Under the pieces are notes generated by a model. The model did not search any database. It was given only the letters and a program-made list of their open reading frames with translations, and had not been told where the DNA came from. This document shows, in pieces, positions 42,751-52,601 of a stretch of DNA of 64,000 nucleotides. The DNA is taken from positions 1 to 64,000 of the forward strand of contig JAZQGH010000007.1 of NCBI GenBank assembly GCA_045539925.1. The letters run 5' to 3'. The DNA is from SFWF01 sp045539925 (GTDB lineage Bacteria; Bacillota; Clostridia; Oscillospirales; Acutalibacteraceae). Every line of letters begins with the position of its first letter. Within the stretch, counting starts at the first letter, position 1. A program made the position numbers and the translations under genes.

Positions 42751-43416
42751 TTGGTTAAAATATATTTGGTAAGGCACTGCGAGGCAGAAGGAAACAAAGC
42801 AAAGATGTTTCAGGGCGCTACCGACAGCAATATAAGTGACACAGGTGCCCGACAGCTTGAATTTTTAAAAAAACGTTTTCAAAATATTCACATTGACAAG
42901 GCAATTTCCAGCCCTCTTATAAGGGCATACAAAACCGCTTTTGCTGCGGTAGACGGCAAGGGCCTTGATATAATCTGCGATAAAGATTTTATTGAGATGG
43001 ACGGAGGCTTCATAGAGGGAATGCCTTTTGCAAAGCTATTTTCCGACTTTAGAGAATTAGGGGAAGCCTGGGTAAACGCCCCACAGAATTTTGCTACCAA
43101 GGACGGAGAAAGTATGCGCGAGGTTTATGCCCGCGCAAAAAGGGGAATACACAAGGTTGCAGAGGACCCCGAAAACGAGGGCAAAACTCTGCTTATAGCC
43201 ACCCACGGAGTGGTAACTAAAAATCTGCTTTGCTATATTATTTACGGAGATATTGAAGATCTTAATTCCGTGCCTTGGGCAAACAACACCGCTGTTTCAC
43301 TTATCACCTATGAGGACGGAAAATTCAGTGTAGAATACGCAAATGACGATTCTCATATTCCACCCGAGTTTATGCCTACAGATGTTACTAAGCTTTGGGA
43401 AAAAGAGGAAAACTAA
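42751..43416 (+). CDS. Histidine phosphatase (phosphoglycerate mutase-like)
   Basis: 221 residues from TTG 42751, which has GAGGTG six bases upstream. The catalytic motif is VRHCEAEGN, with RHC in place of the common RHG, near residue 8; the second His is in IATHGVVTKNLL near 150. Substrates of such phosphatases range from sugar phosphates to adenosylcobalamin precursors, and nothing here decides. The stop overlaps the ruvX start (TAATG). Confidence 0.85.
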   Translation: MVKIYLVRHCEAEGNKAKMFQGATDSNISDTGARQLEFLKKRFQNIHIDKAISSPLIRAYKTAFAAVDGKGLDIICDKDFIEMDGGFIEGMPFAKLFSDFRELGEAWVNAPQNFATKDGESMREVYARAKRGIHKVAEDPENEGKTLLIATHGVVTKNLLCYIIYGDIEDLNSVPWANNTAVSLITYEDGKFSVEYANDDSHIPPEFMPTDVTKLWEKEEN

Positions 43417-43835
43417 TGAAAATAATGAGTGTAGATTTAGGCAAAGCCCGTACAGGAATTGCCCTGAGCGATGCTACAGAAAGTTTTGCCTTCCCAAGCT
43501 GTGTTATTACAGAATATAACGAGGACAAAATGGTAGCAAAGGTCTGCGAAAAGGCAAAAGAGCTGGGTGCCGAGCTTATAGTGGCGGGGCTTCCTAAAAA
43601 TATGGACGGAAGTGAGGGCTTTCGCGCCGAAGAGTGCCGTGCCTCCGCCAAAAAAATTGCCGACGTTTCGGGAATAGAGGTTGTTATGTGGGATGAAAGG
43701 TGCACCACCGTTTCGGCACATACCGTCCTTAATATGAACGATACCAGAGGTAAAAAGAGAAAGCAAACGGTAGATGCGGTAGCCGCAGTAATGATTTTGG
43801 AAGATTACCTCGCATACAGAAGGAATAAAAAATAA
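43416..43835 (+). CDS. ruvX: Holliday junction resolvase-like YqgF/RuvX
   Basis: 139 residues of RNase H fold: MSVDLGKARTGIALSDA at the N-terminus with the first acidic residue, VAGLPKNMDGSEG in the middle, WDERCTTVSAH near 95 and DAVAAVMILEDYL at the end. YqgF acts in pre-16S rRNA 5' end maturation, and a resolvase role has also been proposed. The ATG at 43416 overlaps the upstream stop. Confidence 0.93.
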   Translation: MKIMSVDLGKARTGIALSDATESFAFPSCVITEYNEDKMVAKVCEKAKELGAELIVAGLPKNMDGSEGFRAEECRASAKKIADVSGIEVVMWDERCTTVSAHTVLNMNDTRGKKRKQTVDAVAAVMILEDYLAYRRNKK

Positions 43836-43860
43836 CGGCAGTGAACTGCCGTTATTTTTT
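43831..43860. terminator. Bidirectional terminator between ruvX and the polysaccharide operon
   Basis: AATAACGGCAG (43831-43841) pairs perfectly with CTGCCGTTATT (43846-43856), loop TGAA, then T4. It ends ruvX on + and the ten-gene operon on -. Confidence 0.88.
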
Positions 43861-45232
43861 ATTCCTCTTTGCTTTTTTCATTTATCTTTTTGCTTTTTTC
43901 TTCCGAAAAGCCTTCGGTGCTTTCCTTCATAAACATAATTTTTACCGTCATAAGAATAAGCTTTATGTCAAGTAAAAATGAATAATTCTGAATATACATA
44001 AGGTCGAGCTGAAGCTTATCGTAGGGTGAGGTGTTGTACTTTCCGTAAAGCTGCGCATAGCCTGTAAGACCGCCTTTGAGCTTAAGTCTGTAGACAAACT
44101 CGGGAATATCTTCGGAATACTGTTTTGTGTGCTCCACACGCTCGGGTCGGGGACCTACAAGACTCATATCTCCTACCAGAATATCTATAAGCTGAGGAAG
44201 CTCGTCAAGACGGGTTGCTCTGAGCACCCTACCGACAGGGGTTATACGTGGATCGCGCTCCTCTGCAGGACGGACTCCGTACTTTTCGGCATCTACAACC
44301 ATACTGCGGAATTTGTGTATTTTAAAGACCTTTCCGCCTATAGTGCTTCTGTCCTGACGGAAGAAAACAGGTCCGCCGTCATAGAGCTTAATAGCCAGAG
44401 CCGAAACGAGGAAAAAGGGTGAGGTTATGATGAGCAAAAGAGCAGAAACTATTATATCAAGTCCACGCTTTAATACCCTTTGCTCGAAGGTAAGACCTAT
44501 ATTTCGATATAAAAGAAGTGGCGTGTCGAAAAGGTGAAGACTTTCAGCCCCTCTTACCAGAATATCTGAAACCTTTGTTGTGGTGTAGGTTCTGATATCG
44601 TTCTCGAAACAGATTTTAAGTATCTTATTGCGTTGTTCTGAGTGAACATCATAAATAATTACGCTGTCATAATTTTTAATGCTTTCTTCCAGTTTGCTGA
44701 TACCTGCCGAAATATGCATAACTTCGTTAACCACAAACTTGTCTTTTCGGGCTTTTATTTTCGTGAGGAATTCCTCAGGAGAATACGAATCGTAAATGAG
44801 GATGGTTTTCTTGGCTGGGAATATCTTCTTCATCAGCCAATTTCCGCCGAAAATAAGTATAAGTATTACGCCGACATCCGCCAGTACGGTATAAAGCAGC
44901 GGCAGTACGGTAACAAACTTTGCAGCCATAAGCACTATCTGCAGATAGATAATAAAAGCGGTAGCAAGTGTTGCCAGTATCTGGGCAATTACAAGATTTG
45001 TTCGCCGATATGTTCCGTATTTAAGCCCGTCAAAGGATTTGAGGAAAATGGAGAAGAGTATCACATACACAAGATAGAAAAACCAGTTTCCCTTTTGAAC
45101 AAAGGGCACAACGATATAGTTATTGTATTCAGATACCCAGGCGTAGGCAAAAATGAGGGTCTCTGCCGCAACAAGCAGTACCGCAAACATTGAGCGTAAT
45201 AACTTTTTAAACTGCTCATTCTTCTTTTTCAC
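43859..45232 (-). CDS. Polyprenyl-phosphate sugar-1-phosphate transferase (priming enzyme)
   Basis: 457 residues. Four to five N-terminal membrane helices (to about 135), a CoA_binding-like central domain, then the bacterial sugar transferase domain beginning KRGLDIIVSALLLIITSPFF near 258, with FKIHKFRSMVVDAEKYG and the ARPERVEH-like catalytic block (VGPRPERVEH). It transfers a sugar phosphate from UDP-sugar to undecaprenyl phosphate to start the repeat unit. It is the last gene of the operon, ends in a Lys/Glu-rich tail, and defines the pathway as lipid-linked. Confidence 0.92.
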   Translation of the reverse strand: MKKKNEQFKKLLRSMFAVLLVAAETLIFAYAWVSEYNNYIVVPFVQKGNWFFYLVYVILFSIFLKSFDGLKYGTYRRTNLVIAQILATLATAFIIYLQIVLMAAKFVTVLPLLYTVLADVGVILILIFGGNWLMKKIFPAKKTILIYDSYSPEEFLTKIKARKDKFVVNEVMHISAGISKLEESIKNYDSVIIYDVHSEQRNKILKICFENDIRTYTTTKVSDILVRGAESLHLFDTPLLLYRNIGLTFEQRVLKRGLDIIVSALLLIITSPFFLVSALAIKLYDGGPVFFRQDRSTIGGKVFKIHKFRSMVVDAEKYGVRPAEERDPRITPVGRVLRATRLDELPQLIDILVGDMSLVGPRPERVEHTKQYSEDIPEFVYRLKLKGGLTGYAQLYGKYNTSPYDKLQLDLMYIQNYSFLLDIKLILMTVKIMFMKESTEGFSEEKSKKINEKSKEE

Positions 45233-45243
45233 ATCGTCACTTC

Positions 45244-46350
45244 CTAACTGAATTTTTCGATTATTGCATCAGCAATACGTTCACTGGCGTGTCCGTCGCC
45301 GTAAGGGTTGGACGCCTTGCTCATTCTCTCATATTCTGCCTTGTCTGTGAGCAGACGCATTGTCTCGTTATAGATGGTTTCTGCATCGGTGCCGACAAGC
45401 TTTAATGTTCCTGCATCAATTCCCTCGGGACGCTCGGTAGTGTCGCGAAGAACGAGTACAGGTTTACCCAGAGAAGGGGCTTCCTCCTGAATTCCGCCGC
45501 TGTCGGTAAGGATTATATGAGAAAGGTTCTGGAAATTGTGGAAATCGAAGACCTCAAGAGGCTCGATAAGTTTAACACGGTCGCAGTCACCGAAAATTTC
45601 ATCAGCGGCGGCGCGTACAAGGGGATTTTTATGAATGGGATAAATTACCTTTATACCCTCCACCTCATCAAGCACTCTGCGAATACCTCTGAAAATATTT
45701 CTCATAGGCTCGCCCAGATTTTCTCTTCTGTGGGCGGTGAGAAGAATCATTTTATCACCCTCGAGCCACTCAAGCTCAGGGTGGGTGTAGCCCTCATCCA
45801 CAGTGGTGCTCATAGCATCGATAGCGGTGTTACCTGTAATGTATATCTTGCTGTCGTCGATGTTTTCCTTTAAGAGGTTTGCGCGGGAAAGCTCGGTAGG
45901 AGCAAAGTACATATCGGTCATACAATCGACCATCTGACGGTTCATTTCCTCGGGATAGGGGGAATATTTATTGTAGGTGCGAAGCCCCGCCTCAACATGG
46001 CCGATAGCAACCTGATTATAAAATGCCGCAAGTCCGCCTGCAAAGGTGGTAGTTGTATCGCCGTGAACAAGCACAATGTCGGGCTTTGCCTCTTTTAAAA
46101 CCGCGTCTACACCAAGCAGTGCACGGGTGGTGATGTCGGACAGAGTCTGGCCCTGCTTCATAATATCGAGGTCGTAATCGGGAGTGATTTTGAAGGTTTC
46201 AAGCACCTGATCCAGCATCTCTCTGTGCTGAGCGGTAACGCAAACAATACTCTCGATTTCTTCTCTTTTTTCAAGCTCCTTTACAAGGGGTGCCATTTTG
46301 ATTGCTTCGGGGCGTGTGCCGAAAATACTCATAACCTTAATTTTTTTCAT
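45244..46350 (-). CDS. wecB: UDP-N-acetylglucosamine 2-epimerase
   Basis: A 368-residue non-hydrolysing epimerase interconverting UDP-GlcNAc and UDP-ManNAc. MSIFGTRPEAIKMAPL at the start, VHGDTTTTFAGGLAAFY near 92, GHVEAGLRTYNKYSPYPEEMNR near 116 and LTDSGGIQEEAPSLGKPVLVLRDTTERPEG near 285-315 are diagnostic. The ATG at 46350 has GGAG upstream. Together with the adjacent WecG/TagA protein it suggests ManNAc in the polymer. No UDP-ManNAc dehydrogenase is seen. Confidence 0.96.
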   Translation of the reverse strand: MKKIKVMSIFGTRPEAIKMAPLVKELEKREEIESIVCVTAQHREMLDQVLETFKITPDYDLDIMKQGQTLSDITTRALLGVDAVLKEAKPDIVLVHGDTTTTFAGGLAAFYNQVAIGHVEAGLRTYNKYSPYPEEMNRQMVDCMTDMYFAPTELSRANLLKENIDDSKIYITGNTAIDAMSTTVDEGYTHPELEWLEGDKMILLTAHRRENLGEPMRNIFRGIRRVLDEVEGIKVIYPIHKNPLVRAAADEIFGDCDRVKLIEPLEVFDFHNFQNLSHIILTDSGGIQEEAPSLGKPVLVLRDTTERPEGIDAGTLKLVGTDAETIYNETMRLLTDKAEYERMSKASNPYGDGHASERIADAIIEKFS

Positions 46351-46369
46351 TTTCTCTGCTCCAGACAAA

Positions 46370-47074
46370 TTATTTTTTTAGTTTAAGTAAAAACTTAACG
46401 TTACTGTTATAAAAACGCTTGATTCGGGACGGCTCTTTAACAATTCGGTAAAGCCATTCGAGATTGTGGTCTATAAAGAATTTCGGTGCACGTGTCTTGG
46501 TTCCGCTGAGCACATCGAAGCTTCCGCCGACGCCTACGAAAATCCCCTTATCGAAGTCTTTCAGGTGCTTATAAATAAGCTTTTCCTGTGCAGGAATTCC
46601 AAGTGCTACAAGGACAATATCGGGTCTTTTCGCCTTGATTTCCTCGAAAACGGCATCCTTGTTGTCAACATATCCATTTACTGCGTCCACAACACTGAGC
46701 CCCGAATATTTTTCCTCTATAACACCGCACAGCGCATCGATTACCTCTTGCTTTGCGCCAAGGAAAAATGCAGTTTTATTAAGCTCACTGCCGTACTCCA
46801 AAAGTTTTTCGGCAATATCTATACCCGGAATACGCTCGGCAATATCCATACCGATTTTCTTAGCACCCTTTACAATGCCTATTCCGTCGGCAACAACGGT
46901 GGTAGCCTCGTCGAGAAGAAGTTTTTCTACCTCGCTGTCCTTTTCGCCAAACATAAAGGCTTCGGGATTGGCGGTAACTATGAACATTCTTTCCTCTTTA
47001 GACAGCTTGTCCCGAACTAAGGAAAGAAAGTCACAGCGAGATCCCTTATAAATTTTGTTGAAAAATCTGATCAT
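46370..47074 (-). CDS. WecG/TagA/CpsF family glycosyltransferase
   Basis: 234 residues of GT26. IVTANPEAFMFGEKD near 32, VVADGIGIVKGAKKIG, ERIPGIDIAEKLLEYG and the C-terminal VGGSFDVLSGTKTRAPKFFIDHNLEWLYRI match the family. TagA adds ManNAc in wall teichoic acid linkage units and WecG adds ManNAcA. With wecB next to it, ManNAc transfer is likely. The start lies inside the end of the polymerase gene, with a weak ribosome site, so the coupling is translational. Confidence 0.92.
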   Translation of the reverse strand: MIRFFNKIYKGSRCDFLSLVRDKLSKEERMFIVTANPEAFMFGEKDSEVEKLLLDEATTVVADGIGIVKGAKKIGMDIAERIPGIDIAEKLLEYGSELNKTAFFLGAKQEVIDALCGVIEEKYSGLSVVDAVNGYVDNKDAVFEEIKAKRPDIVLVALGIPAQEKLIYKHLKDFDKGIFVGVGGSFDVLSGTKTRAPKFFIDHNLEWLYRIVKEPSRIKRFYNSNVKFLLKLKK

Positions 47075-48566
47075 TTGTCGTCTCACTTTTATTTTTTAAT
47101 CTGCTGATTCCGTCATTCAAAAGAATCATAATTATTGCAAGGAATATTGAAAAATTTGTATAAATAAAGGTATACCCTGCATACCAACTGATAAAGAAGA
47201 ACATCGAGAATCCTTCAAACAGGCACAGTGTCATAATATCCATCTTAAACAGTCTTCTCAAAATTATGAAGGCTGACCTGAACCACAATATCATCGGTCG
47301 GAGAAGCACTATGATAAAGCACAAAATACCAAAGCTGAAAACCACACACAAAACATCACGCTCGATTGCCATATCACCCTGATTAAGGTATCCGAGTCCG
47401 AATATTTTATATTTTAAGTCTGCCTGTTTGTATTTTTCAAGATTAAAATACAACTGTCGGTTTCTCATATCTGCAGGATGTAGCTCTCCGTCTACGTACT
47501 TTTGCTCCAAAACTTGGAGGGCCTGCATTGTCCAATCTGCATTTTTCAAAGCCTCTTGTTGTGACTTTGAATCTCCGTCCTGATTATCTTCGTTATCGAC
47601 ATTCGGATTTTTCCCGATATTTTGTTTGTCTTTTTCGTTTTGAACTATCTGATTTATAGTATCCCGATCAGGTTGATTCATTAAAACGCTGTTGTTAATA
47701 TCAATATTCTGCTTTACTGGCGTAATGGGGTATGCAACAAGGCAAGCGACTATACAAACAACACATATCACTGCATTTATTAGGTGAGAAAGATTCTTTC
47801 CCTTTATTGCAAAAAACAGTTCTAAAATGATCTGAGCTGCCAGCACGAGAAGAGGAATATAAAAGGTAACCTTTGTTCCAATAAGGCAGAGAACCAACAC
47901 AGGAAACAATATGGCCAACTTGCAAAGTATACGCAAAAACTGATTTTTTACTTTATTGTTAAGTAAGTAGCAAATCAAAAACGGTAAGCAAACGCACAGC
48001 GCATGCCCGAATATCTGTCCTGAATCCAACCAACCCTTATAACCTTGCTTTAACTCATCCGAATACTCATATGTTCTGCCGGAGGTACCTGTGATAATAG
48101 CAATCAGAAACAAAAAAATATATAATGCGAAGGTTGCTGCAAGCGTCTTTTTAATCCATCCCGCAAACACATCCTTTTGAGGTGCTTCATCATAAAGTAT
48201 CCTGAAATCGTGATAGCAGATAAGCAAATACAGGAAATTTATCATAAACCTTATTTCGTGCAGTATTACGGAAGTTTCTACAAGCATACCGTTCATCAGA
48301 AGAACGTGTACTACGGTAAGCACAAGGTACGATCCGTATGTCATTGCACAACGCCATATATGCTTTTTGTAAATAAGCAATAGAGCAATGTTTATCAGTC
48401 CAATTATAAGCGGCTTTCCATAGGTGGAAATTCCTACGCTTATGTAACCTCTGATATGAAGAAAAGACAGCAGATCGAATATGGGCTGAAGTACAACAAA
48501 TCCGCAGGTTATCCATAAAATAACCGTGTATAGTCTTTCCTTGTTAAGAGTTTGATTTTTTAGCAT
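47046..48566 (-). CDS. O-antigen polymerase/ligase-like membrane protein (Wzy type)
   Basis: 506 residues with about ten to eleven membrane helices and one large hydrophilic loop near residues 295-380, rich in Asn, Asp, Lys and Gln (contains NVDNEDNQDGDSKSQQEA). This topology suits a Wzy polymerase or WaaL-like ligase. Sequence conservation is low in this class, so the call rests on topology and position between glycosyltransferases. It would join repeat units on the outer face. Confidence 0.75.
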   Translation of the reverse strand: MLKNQTLNKERLYTVILWITCGFVVLQPIFDLLSFLHIRGYISVGISTYGKPLIIGLINIALLLIYKKHIWRCAMTYGSYLVLTVVHVLLMNGMLVETSVILHEIRFMINFLYLLICYHDFRILYDEAPQKDVFAGWIKKTLAATFALYIFLFLIAIITGTSGRTYEYSDELKQGYKGWLDSGQIFGHALCVCLPFLICYLLNNKVKNQFLRILCKLAILFPVLVLCLIGTKVTFYIPLLVLAAQIILELFFAIKGKNLSHLINAVICVVCIVACLVAYPITPVKQNIDINNSVLMNQPDRDTINQIVQNEKDKQNIGKNPNVDNEDNQDGDSKSQQEALKNADWTMQALQVLEQKYVDGELHPADMRNRQLYFNLEKYKQADLKYKIFGLGYLNQGDMAIERDVLCVVFSFGILCFIIVLLRPMILWFRSAFIILRRLFKMDIMTLCLFEGFSMFFFISWYAGYTFIYTNFSIFLAIIMILLNDGISRLKNKSETTNDQIFQQNL

Positions 48567-48567
48567 T

Positions 48568-49650
48568 TCAGGTATCCTTTTCTATAACATTAAACAACTT
48601 ATCTATGATCGCTCTGTTTGAACAATCAAAGGTTTTAAGATTTTCTTGTATCTTTTTTAAATCAATTTCACCCGTTAACACCTGTTTTATCCTTGTGTAA
48701 AGCGCATCGGTGCTTTTTTCGGTAACAATTCCGTATTTTTCTCCGTCAAATATCTCTCTTACTCCGGATACATCGGTAGAAATAATCGCTTTCTTCAGAA
48801 ACAGAGCTTCCTTTATTGCTATGCTGTAGCCTTCGAAATCACTTGAAACTACAACACAGTCAGCCTGTTTTATATACGGATAAGGATTTAAAACAAGACC
48901 CTTAAGCTCTACCACATCCTCAACCGCGTTTTGCCTAACACTTTGCTTTATCTTTTCTTCTTCAGGTCCGTTACCGAGTATCTGAATTTTAAACTTAAAG
49001 CCTTCGTCTTTTAAGCGTTGGGCAATTTTAACCAGTCTATCTTGACGTTTCTGTGGTCGCATTCTGCCTACATTTACAAAAGTAAAACAGTCATTCGGCT
49101 CGACCTTTTCGGCTGCCTGTGCTGATATTTTTTCTTCGTCTATAAGATTGTAAAGAACATCTATTTTATCTGCAGAGAAGCCATACTTTTTTGAAAAGCT
49201 ATCCTTAGACTGCTGCGCAACAGTAATGATCTTGTCCATTTTGGCATAGCTGTTTTTTATTTCTCTCTCGCTGATACCTATATCAAAAAAATCTACGTCG
49301 TTGTGCACCCAGGCAAGCCTGCGGATATTCTTTTTTATATCGGCAACCCAAGTAGCACTTCTGCCTTCTATAAAGCCAATGGCAACGTCGTATTCTTTTG
49401 CATTTGCAATTTTATTTATTTTTAATTTTCTGAAAAATGGAATATATCTGAAAAGAACATAAGACAGTATATTGCCACGAAGCTGTATTGCCCCAACATT
49501 TTCAGGCAGTTCGGAGAGTAATTCTCCCTTTGCCTGTAGCAGGGCAACATCTATCTCATAGTGATCTTTTAAAACATTTATAAAATCTACCATAACTTTT
49601 TCGGCTCCGCCCATATCAAGCGTATAACCAAAAAACAACAGCTTTTTCAA
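48568..49650 (-). CDS. Glycosyltransferase, GT4 family
   Basis: 360 residues, GT-B fold. DMGGAEKVMVDFINVL at the N-terminus, FVNVGRMRPQKRQDRLVKIA near 190 and DCVVVSSDFEGYSIAIKEALFLKKAIISTDVSGVREI split into the usual EX7E block near 270-290. It is AT-richer than the flanking core genes. Acceptor and donor are unknown. It begins two bases before the next coding segment on the minus strand, with no promoter between. Confidence 0.88.
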   Translation of the reverse strand: MKKLLFFGYTLDMGGAEKVMVDFINVLKDHYEIDVALLQAKGELLSELPENVGAIQLRGNILSYVLFRYIPFFRKLKINKIANAKEYDVAIGFIEGRSATWVADIKKNIRRLAWVHNDVDFFDIGISEREIKNSYAKMDKIITVAQQSKDSFSKKYGFSADKIDVLYNLIDEEKISAQAAEKVEPNDCFTFVNVGRMRPQKRQDRLVKIAQRLKDEGFKFKIQILGNGPEEEKIKQSVRQNAVEDVVELKGLVLNPYPYIKQADCVVVSSDFEGYSIAIKEALFLKKAIISTDVSGVREIFDGEKYGIVTEKSTDALYTRIKQVLTGEIDLKKIQENLKTFDCSNRAIIDKLFNVIEKDT

Positions 49651-50514
49651 TTACTTTCTCTCCTTAAGAAGATATTTGATATATGCGGGAAGATACATTA
49701 TAAAAGATACAAAACTGTTTGGATGCTCTTTTACAGCATCAAAAAGTTTTTTACCCGCATATATACAGTACATATCATAAGCCGCGGCATTGTATAAAGT
49801 GGGTTGCATTTCATAAAGCTCCTTATAGTAAAGAGCCTGTCCCTTTGGATTTCGTTTAGCAAGATCAAAATAATGGGAGGTGTAGCCCGATTCAAGATAA
49901 TCTTTATAAACAATTGCTTTATTAAAGAATTTCATCTTATACTTTCCGGATATCCTGTTAAAGAGCAATGCCTCCGGAACAAATTTTTCTTCGTCTATCT
50001 CGGGGAATTTAAACTCTCTCATTACCGAGGTTTTAAACACAAACTGCTTGTCGCCTGTTACATTATGGCAATTATAGATATTATAATAGGTATCTGTCAT
50101 TCCGTCCTCGGGGAAGGCGGTCCCAACCACTTTTTCGGTACCTGAATGCCAGTGCAAAAAGCCTATGCCCGCGATCGTCTCGTCATCCCTAATCGATTGG
50201 CATTTCTTCCACACTTCGCCCAATACATCGGGAACAAAATAGTCGTCCGAATCGATACAGAAGAATAATTCGCCCTCTGCCAACTCGATCCCGTAATTTA
50301 CGGCCTTGCTTTTTCCTTTATTTTCCTGTCTCGCATACCGTATTTTGATTTTATTCTCTTCTGACAGATGTTTTATCACCTGCTCGGTATTATCGGTAGA
50401 GCCGTCATCTACAATAAGCCATTCAAAATCGAAAAAATCTTGATGTAAAAGTGAATTGTATAATTGAAGTAATTCCCTTTCTCTATTGTAAGCAGGGGTA
50501 AATACGGTTAACAT
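49651..50514 (-). CDS. Glycosyltransferase, GT2 family
   Basis: 287 residues, GT-A fold. LTVFTPAYNRERELLQLY at the start, LIVDDGSTDNTEQVI near 33-47, and ELFFCIDSDDYF with the DxD metal site near 90. Membrane association is likely peripheral, as the C-terminal FVSFIMYLPAYIKYLL is hydrophobic. Specificity is unknown. It overlaps its upstream neighbour by seven bases. Confidence 0.88.
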   Translation of the reverse strand: MLTVFTPAYNRERELLQLYNSLLHQDFFDFEWLIVDDGSTDNTEQVIKHLSEENKIKIRYARQENKGKSKAVNYGIELAEGELFFCIDSDDYFVPDVLGEVWKKCQSIRDDETIAGIGFLHWHSGTEKVVGTAFPEDGMTDTYYNIYNCHNVTGDKQFVFKTSVMREFKFPEIDEEKFVPEALLFNRISGKYKMKFFNKAIVYKDYLESGYTSHYFDLAKRNPKGQALYYKELYEMQPTLYNAAAYDMYCIYAGKKLFDAVKEHPNSFVSFIMYLPAYIKYLLKERK

Positions 50515-51656
50515 TTTTCTTCTCCGTCGATCATAAAAATTTCATACCACTTTTCCATAATATTATCGGCAAGATACATAGAAGATGCTTTTTTAGCGTT
50601 TCTTCCAAGCTTTTCCAGCTCTTCCCTATCTTTAAGCAGGTGTACTATTTTTTCTGCCATTTGCTCCTCACCAGGATAATGTATAAGGTAGCCATTTTCT
50701 CCGTTGTTTATGATGGAACGGGGACCAACCGGCACATCAAAAGAGATGAGGGGCAAACCCACTGATGAGGCTTCTAAAAGCACCATAGGAAAACACTCGG
50801 TATGGGAGGTCATAACATAAATATCGCTTGACAGCATATAAGCTCTCACCTCTTCTGCCGATACCATACCTGTTATCTTCACGCTGTTTTCAAGACCGAG
50901 CTCCTTTACCTGTCTGCAGAGTGGCTCATATTCGTCTCCGCCACCCACAATAGTCAGCTGAGCCTCGGGCAGTCTTTTTCGCACAAGTGCGAAGACCTCT
51001 ATAAGTGCTTTGAAATTCTTGACGGGGTGCAAACGCCCTACTGATACCAAACGGTTTCCGCAAAGAGGTGCACTCTCACTTGGAATATCATTTAAAATGT
51101 TTGGTATCTGTACTATTTTTATCTTTTTATTATCCTTAAGCCACCGTGAAAAATTCTCTCTTGAGCCGTCACACAAAACCAGAAGATAATCTAAATTGCG
51201 AAAAGCTTTTTTTGCTTTGTTCACATATTTAGCACTGCCGTTGTGCAAATGCTCCTGAGTCATTGTAACAACATTTTCAGGTGCATATGAAGACAGCATT
51301 TCAGCAAACTCAATTCGTGTAGACAAGACGTAATCGCAATCGAGGTTTTTTACTTCCTTTATCATAAGATACTTTTTAAGAAAAAGAATCTTTACCGCTT
51401 TTACACCTTGTTTTAGCAATCCTACAATATTTTTACTTTTAATTGCCGCTTTTATTTCATCTCTGTTAGGTTTGTCGTCTATCAGATACTTGATTTTTAC
51501 TTTTTCGTTTACAGGATAAGCAGGCTGAGCCTTCATAGAATAGGTGCAAATTATCTGAACATCATGAGTCTTGCAAAGTTCGTTAGCAAGGGTAATCGTC
51601 TGTTTTTCGATTCCACCGTGCTGAAGATGAAGCATCATTATAACAATTTTTTTCAT
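50508..51656 (-). CDS. Glycosyltransferase, GT4 family
   Basis: 382 residues, GT-B fold. HLQHGGIEKQTITLANEL at the start, LVSVGRLHPVKNFKALIEVF near 207 and the nucleotide-sugar site SHTECFPMVLLEASSVGLPLIS near 300 are characteristic. It probably adds an internal sugar of the repeat unit. It overlaps the preceding GT2 gene by four bases. Confidence 0.9.
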   Translation of the reverse strand: MKKIVIMMLHLQHGGIEKQTITLANELCKTHDVQIICTYSMKAQPAYPVNEKVKIKYLIDDKPNRDEIKAAIKSKNIVGLLKQGVKAVKILFLKKYLMIKEVKNLDCDYVLSTRIEFAEMLSSYAPENVVTMTQEHLHNGSAKYVNKAKKAFRNLDYLLVLCDGSRENFSRWLKDNKKIKIVQIPNILNDIPSESAPLCGNRLVSVGRLHPVKNFKALIEVFALVRKRLPEAQLTIVGGGDEYEPLCRQVKELGLENSVKITGMVSAEEVRAYMLSSDIYVMTSHTECFPMVLLEASSVGLPLISFDVPVGPRSIINNGENGYLIHYPGEEQMAEKIVHLLKDREELEKLGRNAKKASSMYLADNIMEKWYEIFMIDGEEKC

Positions 51657-52591
51657 TTATAGGCTCCGTATTTAAGTTTCAGATAAAATTTCTTAAGACT
51701 TCTTTTAAGATTATCTGACAACAAAAGATCAAATATTTTTTCTTTCCTCAACTCGGCTATATACGCTCTTTTTGCAGAGCCTGACAAATTGCCTTTTGCA
51801 TTTATTGCAGCATTAGCGAGATAACTTAGGATTTTGTCAGAAACTTCTTTTCTAAAATTACATGCACGAACTACCGAGCATAATCTGAGTGTAAGAAAAA
51901 GTAGGTCATTGGCTCTTTTTATAAGCTTACTTTGGTCGTTGCCACGAGTAATGCTAGTTGACGTTTGAACATAATAGTATCCGATATGATATACCGAAGA
52001 GAATTTTTCTGTTTTCATTACAATTTCGGGAATCAATCCAAAGTCTTCGTGGTATCTTCCCTTTGCAAAAGTAAAATTATTATTCAGCCAGAAATCTCTT
52101 CTGTATGCATAAAGCCAGGCAGGCTCGAAACATTGCTTGTTGTCTATCAACCGTTCTATGGCTGTTTCTCCCGACACTCCGCGCATTTGCGGCGCAGCCA
52201 TTTTTTCGCCTGTGCCACCATTTTCGTAAACAATCAAGGCAGAAAAACGGAGCATATCAGGTTTTGATGAATCAATTTCTTCTTTAAGTTGACACAACAG
52301 CTCTGTCGATATATAATCATCTGAATCTACAAACAGCAGATAGTCGCCCTGTGCCCTCAGGATGCCGAAATTACGGGCATCGGAGAGTCCGCCGTTTTCT
52401 TTTATAAAGGCTTTTATCTTATCGGGATGATTTTTTGCATACTCGTCGATTATAGCCTGACTGTTGTCGGGCGAGCCGTCGTTTACGACTATTATCTCAA
52501 AATCCTGAAAGCTCTGCTTTAAAATGCTGTCAAGACATTTTGCCAGATATTTTTCAACATTATATACAGGAACAATAATACTAAAAGTCAT
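51653..52591 (-). CDS. Glycosyltransferase, GT2 family
   Basis: 312 residues, GT-A fold: FSIIVPVYNVEKYLAKCLDS, IIVVNDGSPDNSQAIIDEY, KENGGLSDARNFGI and YLLFVDSDDYIS with the DxD motif near 95. It resembles EpsJ/CpsJ-type enzymes of exopolysaccharide operons. The C-terminal part is basic and unassigned. Donor sugar unknown. Confidence 0.9.
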   Translation of the reverse strand: MTFSIIVPVYNVEKYLAKCLDSILKQSFQDFEIIVVNDGSPDNSQAIIDEYAKNHPDKIKAFIKENGGLSDARNFGILRAQGDYLLFVDSDDYISTELLCQLKEEIDSSKPDMLRFSALIVYENGGTGEKMAAPQMRGVSGETAIERLIDNKQCFEPAWLYAYRRDFWLNNNFTFAKGRYHEDFGLIPEIVMKTEKFSSVYHIGYYYVQTSTSITRGNDQSKLIKRANDLLFLTLRLCSVVRACNFRKEVSDKILSYLANAAINAKGNLSGSAKRAYIAELRKEKIFDLLLSDNLKRSLKKFYLKLKYGAYK

Positions 52592-52601
52592 ATTTTATAC
52601 C